A stretch of DNA of 64,000 nt, from contig NZ_JBBCAT010000001.1 of assembly GCF_037203705.1 (NCBI RefSeq), forward strand, positions 1,957,418 to 2,021,417, given 5' to 3'. The translations under genes and the position numbers were made by a program. The notes below the pieces were generated by a model that worked only from the letters and a program-made list of their open reading frames with translations, did not search any database and was not told the DNA's origin. Shown one piece after another: positions 25,470 to 34,320 of this stretch (positions within the stretch are counted from its first letter, which is position 1; each line of letters begins with the position of its first letter). The DNA is from Prosthecomicrobium sp. N25 (lineage in GTDB: Bacteria > Pseudomonadota > Alphaproteobacteria > Rhizobiales > Ancalomicrobiaceae).

Positions 25470-26396
25470 ATGACGGACGCCGCCGTCGCCGCCCCGCGCC
25501 CCGGCCCGCTGCGCCGCCTCGCCGGCACGGTCGCGGCCGCCCCGGGCCCGAGCCTCGCGGCCGTGATGCTCGTCCTCCTGCTCGCCTACGTGATCGTCGT
25601 TCCCCTGGTCACCCCCAACCCCTTCTCGTTCGCCGGCATGTCCGTGCTCGACGCGCTGACGCCGCCGATCTGGAAGCCGGACGGCGACCCGCGCTTCCCG
25701 CTCGGCACCGACGACCAGGGCCGCGACCTCGTCGCCGCGATGGCCTACGGCCTCCGGACCTCCATCGTGGTCGGCGTCCTGTCGGTGCTGATCGGCCTCG
25801 TCCTCGGCGGCGGCCTCGGCCTCCTCGCCGGCTTCACGGGCGGCAAGACCGACGCGCTCATCATGCGCGTCGCCGACGTCCAGCTCGCTTACCCGGCGCT
25901 GCTCCTGGCGATGATCATCGACGGCGCCGCCCGGGCGCTCGGCCTCCACGGCGGCAACGCCGGCACCGTCATCGTGGTCGTGTCCATCGGCATCGCCTTC
26001 TGGGTCCAGTACGCCCGCACGATCCGCGCCTCGGTGCTCGTCGAGCGTGACCAGGATTACGTCTCCGCCGCCCGCGTCACCGGCCGCGGTACGCCCGCGA
26101 TCCTGCTCCTGCACATCCTCCCGAACGTGATGGCGCCGGTGCTCGTGGTCGCCACCGTCAACCTCGGCGTCGCCATCATCACCGAGGCGACGCTGAGCTT
26201 CCTCGGCATCGGCATCCCGGTCACCCAGCCCTCGCTCGGCACCCTGATCCGCAACGGCAACAACTTCCTGCAATCGGGCGAGTGGTGGATCTCGATCTTC
26301 CCCTGCATCCTGCTGGTGCTCTTCGTGGTCTCGGTCAACGTGCTCGGCGACCACCTGCGCGACGTCTACAACCCGCGGCTGAGGACCCGGTCGTGA
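25470..26396 (+). CDS. Peptide ABC transporter permease, DppC type
   Basis: A 308-residue inner-membrane permease. FPLGTDDQGRDLVAAMAYGLR is the conserved periplasmic loop of DppC/OppC, and the coupling loop is AARVTGRGTPAILLLHILPN. It forms the channel together with the DppB-type protein. Its stop codon overlaps the GTG start of the next gene by four bases, so translation is coupled with the ATPase. Confidence 0.92.
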   Translation: MTDAAVAAPRPGPLRRLAGTVAAAPGPSLAAVMLVLLLAYVIVVPLVTPNPFSFAGMSVLDALTPPIWKPDGDPRFPLGTDDQGRDLVAAMAYGLRTSIVVGVLSVLIGLVLGGGLGLLAGFTGGKTDALIMRVADVQLAYPALLLAMIIDGAARALGLHGGNAGTVIVVVSIGIAFWVQYARTIRASVLVERDQDYVSAARVTGRGTPAILLLHILPNVMAPVLVVATVNLGVAIITEATLSFLGIGIPVTQPSLGTLIRNGNNFLQSGEWWISIFPCILLVLFVVSVNVLGDHLRDVYNPRLRTRS

Positions 26397-27391
26397 GCGC
26401 CGCCCCGCTGCTCGCCGCTCCGCTTCTCGCCGTCGAGGGCCTGACGGTCGAGATCCGCCGCGGGTCGCTGCGCCTGAAGGCGCTGGACGGCATCTCCTTC
26501 GCGGTCGGCCGCGGCGAGGTGCTCGGCATCGTGGGCGAATCCGGCGCCGGCAAGTCCGTGACCGGTGCGGCGGTCGTCGACCTCCTGGTCCCGCCGCTGC
26601 GCCGCACCGCGGGCACGATCACGCTCGCCGGCGAGCGCATCGACGGCCTGCCGCCGGCCGCGCTGCGCAAGGTCCGGGGCGGCCGGGTCGGCTGCGTCTT
26701 CCAGGACCCGATGACGAGCCTCAACCCGGTCCTGACCGTCGGCCGCCAGCTCGCCGATACCATGCGGGCGCATCTCGACCTCGGCCCCGACGAGATCCGC
26801 CGCCGTGCCGCGGGCTGGATCGCCCGCGTCGGCCTGCCCAACCCCGAGGCGACCCTCGCCCGCTATCCGCACCAGCTCTCCGGCGGCCAGCGCCAGCGCA
26901 TCGTCATCGCGCTCGCCCTCTGTGCCGAGCCGGTCCTGGTCATCGCCGACGAGCCGACCACCGCCCTCGACGTCTCCGTCCAGGCCCACATCCTCGAGCT
27001 CCTGAAGGACCTGCGCGCCGAGACCGGCGTCGCCATGATGCTGATCACCCACGATCTCGGCGTGATCGCCAAGATGGCGGACCGGGTTGCCGTCTTCTAC
27101 GCCGGGCGGATCGTCGAGGAGGGTCCGGTCGCCGACATCGTGCATGCCCCGCGCCACCCCTATACGGCCGGCCTGATCGGCGCGACACCCGCCGTGCAGG
27201 CCGACGGCACGGTGCGGCTCGAGCAGATCCCCGGCGCCATGCCGGGTCTCGGCGCGACGCCCCCGGGCTGCGCCTTCCACCCCCGCTGCCCGCGCGCCGG
27301 CGAGCCCTGCCGGTCCGTCGTGCCCGCCCTCGGTGGCGAAGGTCCGACCCGGCACGCCTGCTTCTTCCCGCTCGGGAGGGCCGCCTCGTGA
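26393..27391 (+). CDS. Peptide ABC transporter ATP-binding protein, DppD type
   Basis: A 332-residue ATPase. Walker A is GESGAGKS (residues 48-55), the signature is LSGGQRQR, Walker B VIADEPTTALD, and the oligopeptide-specific C-terminal block has the cysteine pattern GCAFHPRCPRAGEPC, which in several relatives holds an iron-sulfur cluster. The GTG start at 26393 overlaps the permease stop by four bases; the open frame to 26282 lies in the permease gene. Works with the DppF-type ATPase as a heterodimer. Confidence 0.9.
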   Translation: MSAAPLLAAPLLAVEGLTVEIRRGSLRLKALDGISFAVGRGEVLGIVGESGAGKSVTGAAVVDLLVPPLRRTAGTITLAGERIDGLPPAALRKVRGGRVGCVFQDPMTSLNPVLTVGRQLADTMRAHLDLGPDEIRRRAAGWIARVGLPNPEATLARYPHQLSGGQRQRIVIALALCAEPVLVIADEPTTALDVSVQAHILELLKDLRAETGVAMMLITHDLGVIAKMADRVAVFYAGRIVEEGPVADIVHAPRHPYTAGLIGATPAVQADGTVRLEQIPGAMPGLGATPPGCAFHPRCPRAGEPCRSVVPALGGEGPTRHACFFPLGRAAS

Positions 27392-28395
27392 CCGCCGCGC
27401 CGGACCTCCTGGTGCTCGACCGGGTCAGCAAGGTCTACGCCCAGAGGTCGGGCCTGCTGGAGCGCCTGGCCGGCCGCGCCCGCCCGGGCATTCGCGCCGT
27501 CGACGGCGTGAGCCTCGCCATCCGGGAGGGCGAGACCTTCGGCCTCGTCGGCGAGAGCGGCTGCGGCAAGACCACGCTCGGCCGCATCGTCGCCGGCCTG
27601 GTCCCCCCGACCGCCGGCCGCGTCGACCTGCGCCCCCGCGACCATGGCGGCCGGCCGCGCCTGCAGATGATCTTCCAGGACCCCTTTTCGTCGCTCAACG
27701 GCCGCTGGCGCATCGCCGACATCGTCGCCGAGCCGATCGTCGTCAACGACCTCCGGCAGGGCAGGGCGGCGGTCCGGGAGCGCGTCGCGGAACTCCTGGT
27801 CCAGGTCGGCCTGTCGCCCGCCGACGCGGACAAGATCCCGCAGCAGTTCTCCGGCGGGCAGCGGCAGCGCATCAGCATCGCCCGCGCACTCGCGGGCGAG
27901 CCGGAGTTCCTCATCCTCGACGAGCCGACGAGCGCGCTCGACGTCTCCGTCCAGGCCCAGATCCTGAACCTCCTGCGCGACCTGGAGACCCGGCTGGGCC
28001 TCACCAGCCTCTTCATCACCCACAACCTGGCGGTCGTGCGCGTCATGGCCGACCGCATCGGGGTCATGTATCTCGGCGAACTGGTCGAGACCGCCGATGC
28101 CGAGACCCTGTTCCGCGCCCCGCGGCACCCCTACACGCGCCTCCTGATCGACGCCGCCCCCGACCTCGACGTCGCCGACCGCAGCCTGCACCCGATCCGC
28201 GGCGAACTGCCGAGCCCGGCCGCGCCGCCGCCCGGCTGCCGCTTCCACCCGCGCTGCCCCTTCGCCGAGGACCGCTGCCGCCGCGAGGCGCCGGCCGAGC
28301 GGGCGGTGCCGGGCGGCACCGTCCGTTGCCATTTCGACCTCGATCTCTCCCTGCCTCGGCGCCTGGCGCCGGCCCTGGAAAGGACCTCCCCATGA
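27388..28395 (+). CDS. Peptide ABC transporter ATP-binding protein, DppF type
   Basis: A 335-residue ATPase with Walker [10 protein letters not shown] (55-63), signature FSGGQRQR, Walker [19 protein letters not shown], and the C-terminal [15 protein letters not shown] block. GTG start at 27388 overlaps the upstream stop by four bases, and its own stop overlaps the next ATG by four. Second ATPase of the importer; its length and motifs are ordinary for DppF/OppF. Confidence 0.92.
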   Translation: MTAAPDLLVLDRVSKVYAQRSGLLERLAGRARPGIRAVDGVSLAIREGETFGLVGESGCGKTTLGRIVAGLVPPTAGRVDLRPRDHGGRPRLQMIFQDPFSSLNGRWRIADIVAEPIVVNDLRQGRAAVRERVAELLVQVGLSPADADKIPQQFSGGQRQRISIARALAGEPEFLILDEPTSALDVSVQAQILNLLRDLETRLGLTSLFITHNLAVVRVMADRIGVMYLGELVETADAETLFRAPRHPYTRLLIDAAPDLDVADRSLHPIRGELPSPAAPPPGCRFHPRCPFAEDRCRREAPAERAVPGGTVRCHFDLDLSLPRRLAPALERTSP

Positions 28396-29786
28396 CCGCC
28401 GCCCCGTCCCGCGCCGAGGCCGTCGCGGCGGCCGTCCGCATGCTCGACGACGGCCGCTTCGAGGCGGACCTGCGCCGGCGCGTGGCGATCCCGACCGTCA
28501 GCCGCATGGCCGAGCATGCCGGCGACCTCGCCCGCTACCTGACCGATGAGATGGTCCCGACCTTCCGGCGCCTGGGCTTCACGACCGCGATCTGGGAACA
28601 TCCGGCCGCGCCCGGGCCCTTCCTGCTCGCCGAGCGGATCGAGGACCCGGCGCTCGTCACCGTGCTCCAGTACGGCCACGGCGACGTGGTCGCCGGCCTC
28701 GACACCCTGTGGGAGCCGGGCCTCGCGCCCTTCGTCCTGACGGAGCGCGACGGCCGCTGGTACGGCCGCGGCACCGCGGACAACAAGGGCCAGCACGGCG
28801 TCAACATCGCGGCCCTCGAAGCGGTGCTGGCCTTGCGCGGCCGCCTCGGCTTCAACGTCAAGTATCTGATCGAGATGGGCGAGGAATGCGGGTCCCTCGG
28901 CCTCGACGAGGTCTGCGCCGCGCACGCCGCCGACCTCGCCGCGGACGTCCTCGTCGCCTCCGACGGTCCGCGCCTCGCGCTCGACCGGCCGACCCTCTTC
29001 CTCGGCGCCCGCGGCGGCATCTCGTTCGAGCTCTCGATCGAGGCCCGCAAGGACTTCCAGCATTCCGGCAACTGGGGCGGCATCCTGGCGAACCCGGGCA
29101 TCGAGCTCTGCCACGCCATCACGGATCTCGTCGACTGCACCGGCCGGATCAAGGTTCCGGCGCTGACCCCCGGCACCATCCCCGACAACGTCCGCCGCGC
29201 GCTGCAGTCCTGCCGGATCGCGCCCGAGCCGGGCGACCCGCCGATCGACGCGTGGTGGGGCGAGCCGGGCCTGACCCCGGAGGAGAAGGTGTATGCCTGG
29301 AGCTCCTTCGAGGTGATGGAGTTCGAGTGCGGCAACCTCGCCCGGCCCCTCTATGCCATCCCGCCGCGCGCCCGCGCCCGCGTCCAGCTGCGCTTCCCCG
29401 TCGGCGTCGACCCGGACGGCATCGTTCCGGCCGTGCGCGAGGCCCTGGCCGCCGCGGGCCACCATCGGGTCGTGGTGAAGGACCCGACCGACGCCGTCTT
29501 CCTGGCGAGCCGGCTCGATCCGGACCATCCCTGGGTCCGCCGGGTCGCCGCCTCGCTCGCCGCCACCCTCGGCGCCGAGCCCGCCATTCTCCCCAACCTC
29601 GGCGGCTCGCTGCCCAACTCCATCTTCTCCGACCGCCTTGGCCTGCCGACCGTCTGGATCCCGCATTCCTACCCCGGCTGCCTCCAGCACGCCCCGAACG
29701 AGCACCTGCCGATCGCCATCGCGCGCGAGGGCCTGGCCATCATGGCCGGGCTCTATTGGGACCTCGGCGAGCGCGCGGGCGGCTGA
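28392..29786 (+). CDS. M20 family metallopeptidase / dipeptidase-like
   Basis: A 464-residue zinc hydrolase. Metal and catalytic residues are visible: His96 and Asp98 in YGHGDVV, Asp130 in GRGTADNKGQHG and Glu164-Glu165 in EMGEECGS. The lid domain lies between about residues 210 and 340 and the final His is in PNEHLPI. The family includes carnosinases, dipeptidases and N-acyl-amino-acid hydrolases. Its ATG overlaps the DppF stop by four bases, so it is made with the importer and should hydrolyse what that importer brings in. The exact bond cleaved is unknown. Confidence 0.88.
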   Translation: MTAAPSRAEAVAAAVRMLDDGRFEADLRRRVAIPTVSRMAEHAGDLARYLTDEMVPTFRRLGFTTAIWEHPAAPGPFLLAERIEDPALVTVLQYGHGDVVAGLDTLWEPGLAPFVLTERDGRWYGRGTADNKGQHGVNIAALEAVLALRGRLGFNVKYLIEMGEECGSLGLDEVCAAHAADLAADVLVASDGPRLALDRPTLFLGARGGISFELSIEARKDFQHSGNWGGILANPGIELCHAITDLVDCTGRIKVPALTPGTIPDNVRRALQSCRIAPEPGDPPIDAWWGEPGLTPEEKVYAWSSFEVMEFECGNLARPLYAIPPRARARVQLRFPVGVDPDGIVPAVREALAAAGHHRVVVKDPTDAVFLASRLDPDHPWVRRVAASLAATLGAEPAILPNLGGSLPNSIFSDRLGLPTVWIPHSYPGCLQHAPNEHLPIAIAREGLAIMAGLYWDLGERAGG

Positions 29787-29895
29787 ACGGAGCCCCGTCC
29801 TCTTTTCGCCAATCCGCCGCGCCTGCTCCCGATCGCCTCTTGCCGCCTCCGCGCGTCGTGCCAAACTGGTCTCCGGGGGCCTTGGAGGTCGGACG

Positions 29896-30696
29896 ATGCG
29901 GCAGTCTCTCGCGACCCTGCTATCCCTTGGTCTCGTCGCGGCCGTCGCCTGCGGAGCGGTGGCCGCCGAGGGCGGAAAGGAAGTCGACCTGGCGCTCGTC
30001 CTGGCGGTCGACGTCTCGCGCTCCATGGATCCCGACGAGCAGCAGCTCCAGCGCGAGGGCTACGTCGAGGCCCTGCGCTCCCCGGCCGTGCACGCCGCCA
30101 TCCGCAAGGGCGCGATCGGTCGAATCGCCGTGGCCTACGTGGAGTGGTCGGGGGTCGCCGAGCAGAAGGTCGTCATGCCCTGGACCGTGATCGAGGGGGC
30201 GGCCAGCGCCAACGCCTTCGCGGACCAGCTCGCCGAGGCGCCGATCGGCCGCGTCTACTCGACCTCGATCTCGGCCGCCATCGACTTCTCGGTCCGTCTC
30301 CTCGAGCAGAGCGGCTTCGACGCCGAGCGGCGGGTCATCGACATCTCGGGCGACGGCCCGAACAACACCGGGCGCGCCGTCAACCGCGCCCGCGACGAGG
30401 CGGTCGCGGCCGACATCATCATCAACGGCCTGCCCTTCATGCTGAAGCGCCCGAACGGCTTCGGCGACATGGAGAACCTGGACCGCTACTACGAGGATTG
30501 CGTCATCGGCGGGGTCGGCGCCTTCGTGGTCCCGATCCGCAGCCGGACCGAGATCATCGAGGCCACACGCACGAAGCTCATCCGCGAGATCAGCGCCGCC
30601 CCGGACCCCGAGCCGGCGGTCGTGCCGGCCCAGGGACGCGAGTCCGTCAACTGCATGATCGGCGAGATGCGCCGGCAGCAGCAGTGGGGGCCGTGA
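29896..30696 (+). CDS. DUF1194 protein with von Willebrand A domain
   Basis: A 266-residue exported vWA protein. The first 24 residues form a signal peptide (MRQSLATLLSLGLVAAVACG then AVAA). The MIDAS metal motif DVSRS is at residues 39-43, followed by DISGDGPNNTGRAV with the next metal threonine/aspartate and VVPIRSRTEIIEATRTKLI near the end. DUF1194 proteins are common in alphaproteobacteria and their role is unknown; the MIDAS site suggests metal-dependent protein binding in the periplasm. GGAGGTCGGACG precedes the ATG. It ends 9 bp from the convergent hydrolase gene. Confidence 0.85.
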   Translation: MRQSLATLLSLGLVAAVACGAVAAEGGKEVDLALVLAVDVSRSMDPDEQQLQREGYVEALRSPAVHAAIRKGAIGRIAVAYVEWSGVAEQKVVMPWTVIEGAASANAFADQLAEAPIGRVYSTSISAAIDFSVRLLEQSGFDAERRVIDISGDGPNNTGRAVNRARDEAVAADIIINGLPFMLKRPNGFGDMENLDRYYEDCVIGGVGAFVVPIRSRTEIIEATRTKLIREISAAPDPEPAVVPAQGRESVNCMIGEMRRQQQWGP

Positions 30697-30705
30697 GCCG
30701 GCCGG

Positions 30706-31425
30706 TCACTCCGCCGCGGCGCGGTGCCCGGCGAGCCCGCCGAGATGCCCGATCACCTCGTCGACCTTCATGACGTCCGCGTACTTGTGGTGGAGGTCGA
30801 ACAGGTTGACCTTGTGGATCAGGTCCGACCGGTCGAACGTGCATTCCTCGACGAGCGTCACGTGGTAGCCGCTCGAGTAGCCGTCGACGCAGCTCGCCCG
30901 GACGCAGCCCGAGGTGCTCTCCCCGCAGACGATCAGGCTCCTGACCCCGAGCACCGTCAGGTGCGAGACGAGCGGCGTGCCGGCGAAGATGGAGGCCCGC
31001 TGCTTGGTGATGACTACGTCCTCCGGCGCCGGCGCGAGCTCCGGATGGATGACGAAGTCGTCCGGGAAGGACGTCGTCCGCTGCCGCCGCGTGGCGTTGA
31101 CGCGGATCGACGGCCGGCTCTGCGGCCGCGTCTCCGACGTGCAGTAGAAGATCGGCACCCCGGCGAGCCGCGCCGCCGCGAAGAGCCGCCTGGTCGGCTC
31201 CAGCGCCGCCCAGGCGTTGATCCCGCAGGAGCTCGGGAACTCGGCCTGCAGTTCCACCGGCGGCCTGGGTCCGCCCCGGTAGGCGGAATTGTAGAGGTCG
31301 ATCGCGATGACGGCCGGGTTCGGCCCCACGAAGGTCTCCCGCGCGTAGGCCGAATAGACCTTCAGGGTGTCCGCGTCGATCGTGTCCTTCCAGCAATGCT
31401 CTTCGAAGTCTTCCCTGCGGGCCAT
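30706..31425 (-). CDS. Isochorismatase-family cysteine hydrolase A
   Basis: A 239-residue hydrolase with the triad of the family: Asp43 in VIAIDLYN, Lys141 in DVVITKQRAS and the nucleophile Cys174 in GESTSGCVRA. It is the most diverged of four paralogs in this region: it has its own N-terminus (residues 1-33) and lacks the WDxFLTERD start. The C-terminal half, NLFDLHHKYADVM, is shared with the others. The family hydrolyses C-N bonds in N-carbamoyl compounds, maleamate, nicotinamide or ureidoacrylate, or an enol ether in isochorismate. It is the last gene of the ten-gene operon, 76 bp after paralog B. Substrate unknown. Confidence 0.86.
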   Translation of the reverse strand: MARREDFEEHCWKDTIDADTLKVYSAYARETFVGPNPAVIAIDLYNSAYRGGPRPPVELQAEFPSSCGINAWAALEPTRRLFAAARLAGVPIFYCTSETRPQSRPSIRVNATRRQRTTSFPDDFVIHPELAPAPEDVVITKQRASIFAGTPLVSHLTVLGVRSLIVCGESTSGCVRASCVDGYSSGYHVTLVEECTFDRSDLIHKVNLFDLHHKYADVMKVDEVIGHLGGLAGHRAAAE

Positions 31426-31501
31426 GGGCGGCTCCCCGGTTCGGCGGTGGACGGCGGCGACGGCGACCGCTGACGGCCGCCGTCCCCGGGACCGGCGGCG
31501 C

Positions 31502-32254
31502 TCAGGCCGCCTTGCCCTTGGGCAGGTCGAACATCCCGGCCGGCAGGGTGTCGATGAAGGCCAGCACCTCCTCGGTCTTCACCACGTCGGCATACTTGGC
31601 GTGCATGTCCGCGAGGTTGATGGCGTGGTTCGCCTGCACCCGGTCGAAGCACCCCTCCTCGATCACCGCGACGCGGATGTTGTTGGAGAAGGCGTCGATG
31701 ACGGTCGCACGCACGCAGCCGGACGTGGTCGTTCCGACCACGAAGACGCTGTCGCAGCCGAGCAGCTGCAGGTAGGCGAGGAGGTTGGTGCCGTAGAAGC
31801 CGGAGGGCTTCTGCTTCAGGACCACGATGTCCTGCGGCTCCGGCGCGATATCCGAGACGATCTCGTTGCCGTCGGGCAGGTTGACGCGCGCCTTGGCCGA
31901 TGCGGTCGCCGCATCCTCGCTCACGCGGGAGTTCTTGAAGCCCCAGCTGCCGATGTCCCACTTGTCCTCGCGGACGACGCCGGTCGTGTAGATGACGGGC
32001 AGGCCCTTGGCGCGGCAGGCGTCGGCCACCTTGGCGATGTAGGGGATCGCCACCCAGGCGTCCTCGCCGCAGCTGTTCGGCCATTTCTTGATGGAGTCGA
32101 GGATCGGCTCCGACTTCTCCCCGCAGAAGGCCCAGGAGACGTCGATGATCAGGAAGGCAGGCCGCTTGCCGAAGCCGCCCTTGGCGCCGAAGCCGCCGGC
32201 CGCGAAGACCTGGCGGTCGCGCTCGGTGAGGAAGGGATCCCAGATGTCGGACAT
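31502..32254 (-). CDS. Isochorismatase-family cysteine hydrolase B
   Basis: A 250-residue hydrolase with triad Asp38 (FLIIDVSW), Lys147 (DIVVLKQKP) and Cys180 (GTTTSGCVRA). The start WDPFLTERD, the SIKKWPNSCGEDAW block and the ending MFDLPKGKAA are shared with paralog C, so the two are a recent duplication relative to A. N-carbamoylsarcosine amidase and maleamate amidase are the nearest kinds of enzymes I can name. An amide or ureide substrate fits the peptide-type importer in the same operon. The ORF frame extends far upstream over the MFS genes; ATG 32254 is the real start by homology with paralog C. Confidence 0.88.
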   Translation of the reverse strand: MSDIWDPFLTERDRQVFAAGGFGAKGGFGKRPAFLIIDVSWAFCGEKSEPILDSIKKWPNSCGEDAWVAIPYIAKVADACRAKGLPVIYTTGVVREDKWDIGSWGFKNSRVSEDAATASAKARVNLPDGNEIVSDIAPEPQDIVVLKQKPSGFYGTNLLAYLQLLGCDSVFVVGTTTSGCVRATVIDAFSNNIRVAVIEEGCFDRVQANHAINLADMHAKYADVVKTEEVLAFIDTLPAGMFDLPKGKAA

Positions 32255-32283
32255 GGGGAGAGTCTCCTGTCGGATGAGGGGGG

Positions 32284-33054
32284 TCAGTACCAGACGTTCG
32301 CGGGGTTGACGCCGGAGCCCGACGGCAGGTCGAACATCCCCTGCGGCAGCTCGCGCAGGTGGGCGAGCACCGTCTCGGAGTCGAGCACGTTGGCGTATTT
32401 GGCGTTCATGTCGCAGAGGTTGATCGCGTGGCTCGCCTGCGAACGGTCGAAGCAGCCGTCCTCGACGACGGTGACCCGGAAGTTCTGCGAGAAGGCGTCG
32501 ATGACGGTCGCCCGCACGCAGCCCGAGGTCGTCGTGCCGGTGACGATCACGCTGTCGCAGCCGAGGATCTGCAGGTAGCTGCCGAGCGGCGTGCCGAAGA
32601 AGCCCGACGGCTTCTCCTTGCGCACCACGATGTCGCGCGGCCCCGGCGCGATCTCGTCCACGATGGTGTTGCCGTCGAGGCCCGTGGCGTCGACCTTCGG
32701 GCGCTCGCCGCCGCGCTTCGACTTCCACAGCCAGGACCCGCCGTTCCACCCGTCCGGCCGGCGGATGCCGGTGGTGTAGATGACCGGGATGCCCTTGGCG
32801 CGGCAGAGGTCGATCAGCCGCTGCAGCACCGGGATCGCCTCCCAGGCGTCCTCCCCGCAGGAGGTGCGCCACTTCTTGATGGACTCCAGGATCGGCTCCG
32901 GCTTGTCGCCGCAGAAGGCGTAGTTGACGTCCACGACGATCAGCGCGGGGCGCTCGCCCCAGGCGCCGAGCGCGCCGTAGCCGGCGGCGGCCAGCACCGC
33001 CTTGTCGCGTTCGGTCAGGAACTGGTCCCAGATGCGGGGCTTCGCTTCGCTCAT
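32284..33054 (-). CDS. Isochorismatase-family cysteine hydrolase C
   Basis: A 256-residue paralog of the gene 29 bp downstream. The triad is Asp42 (IVVDVNY), Lys146 (DIVVRKEKPS) and Cys179 (GTTTSGCVRA). A GWNGGSWLWKSKRGGER loop at about residues 102-118 replaces DKWDIGSWGFKNSRVSE of paralog B; this loop borders the active site in relatives, so the two probably differ in substrate. It ends with SGSGVNPANVWY, absent in the other three copies. It starts 15 bp after the MFS gene stop. Function: C-N hydrolase, specificity unknown. Confidence 0.88.
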   Translation of the reverse strand: MSEAKPRIWDQFLTERDKAVLAAAGYGALGAWGERPALIVVDVNYAFCGDKPEPILESIKKWRTSCGEDAWEAIPVLQRLIDLCRAKGIPVIYTTGIRRPDGWNGGSWLWKSKRGGERPKVDATGLDGNTIVDEIAPGPRDIVVRKEKPSGFFGTPLGSYLQILGCDSVIVTGTTTSGCVRATVIDAFSQNFRVTVVEDGCFDRSQASHAINLCDMNAKYANVLDSETVLAHLRELPQGMFDLPSGSGVNPANVWY

Positions 33055-33069
33055 GGTCGAGGTCTCCGG

Positions 33070-34320
33070 TCAGTCGGATGGGGAGGGGAGGGGGTGTCGC
33101 CGGCCGAAGGCCAGGAACAGGCCGGCCGACAGGGCCATCAGGCCCGCATTGAGCAGGATCGCGCCGCCGTAGCCGATGGGCGTCAGGTCGATGGCCGTCC
33201 CGAGCAGGAGCGGCCCGGCCACGAAGCCGACGTCGCCGGCGAAGCGCATGAGGCCCATGGCGGGCCCGAAGCGGCCGCCGGGCGCGTGGTCCACCGCGTA
33301 GGTGGCGACCGCCGGCCCCTGCAGGCCCGTGGCCGCGCCGAGCCCCGCCATCGCCACCCAGAACATCCAGGCCTGCCCGCCGAGCGCGGCGAGGACGAGC
33401 GCCGCCGTGGTCGCGAGCGTCGCCGCCACCACGCAGGCGACCGTCCCGTGCCGCTCGATCAGCCGCCCCGTGAACGGCAGCACCGCCAGGTTGGCGACGG
33501 TCATCAGCGTGATGGCGAGGCCGATCCGGCTCGTGTCGAAGCCGAAGCGCTCGTGCGCCGCCAGCGGCAGCATCTGCCACTGCCCAGCCGCGCGGGTCAG
33601 GAAGGTGCCGAAGTTGACGAGCAGCGCCACCGCCATGACCGGGTTGCGCGCGATCGGCACGAAGGCCCGGAACGAGTGATCGTGGTGCGACCCGCCGGCG
33701 TTCGGCCGCCGCGTCTCGTCGAAGCACAGGAAGGCGTAGAGCGCCGCCCCCATGCCGATCGCGAGGCTCAGCCAGAACGGTGCCGCGTAGCCGAAATGGC
33801 CCGCGAGATAGCCGCCGACGACCGGCCCGAACCCGGCCCCGACAAGCATGGCGGTCTGGTAGAGCGCCATGATGCGGCCGCGCTGCCCAGGCTTGGCAAG
33901 GTCGGCGCAGACCACGCTCGCCGCCGTCATGTAGATGCCCGAGCCGAGCCCCTGCACGAAGCGGAAGCCGACCAGCAGCCAGAAGTCCGTGGCGAGCGCG
34001 GCGCCGAGCGAGGCCACGCCGACGATCGCCGGACCGAGCCAGACCAGGAGCCGCCGCCCGTAGCGCTCGGCCATCAGCCCGGCCGGCAGGTCCATCAGGA
34101 GCCGCCCGACCCCGAAGGCCGTGATGATCAGCCCGACCGCCCATTCGGCCACGCCGAAGCTCTTCGAATAGAGCGACAGCACGGGCGCCAGCATGCCCAT
34201 CATCATCATGTGGCCCGCGACGGTGCCCATGATGACGACGAGCGCCGGCTGGGCCGCCAGGATCGCCCAGGTGGAGGCCCTTGCGGCGGGCGTCGTTGCC
34301 GAGAGCGTCTCGATCGTCAT
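33070..34320 (-). CDS. MFS transporter 1
   Basis: A 416-residue major-facilitator protein with about 12 helices. The first-half signature GRLLMDLPAGLMAERYGRR lies after helix 2, and the second-half repeat is FTGRLIERHGTVA. No substrate motif is visible. It starts within the stop of MFS gene 2 (four-base overlap) and is followed by hydrolase C at 15 bp, so it belongs to the amidohydrolase operon. It may export a product or import a neutral small compound. Confidence 0.88.
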   Translation of the reverse strand: MTIETLSATTPAARASTWAILAAQPALVVIMGTVAGHMMMMGMLAPVLSLYSKSFGVAEWAVGLIITAFGVGRLLMDLPAGLMAERYGRRLLVWLGPAIVGVASLGAALATDFWLLVGFRFVQGLGSGIYMTAASVVCADLAKPGQRGRIMALYQTAMLVGAGFGPVVGGYLAGHFGYAAPFWLSLAIGMGAALYAFLCFDETRRPNAGGSHHDHSFRAFVPIARNPVMAVALLVNFGTFLTRAAGQWQMLPLAAHERFGFDTSRIGLAITLMTVANLAVLPFTGRLIERHGTVACVVAATLATTAALVLAALGGQAWMFWVAMAGLGAATGLQGPAVATYAVDHAPGGRFGPAMGLMRFAGDVGFVAGPLLLGTAIDLTPIGYGGAILLNAGLMALSAGLFLAFGRRHPLPSPSD

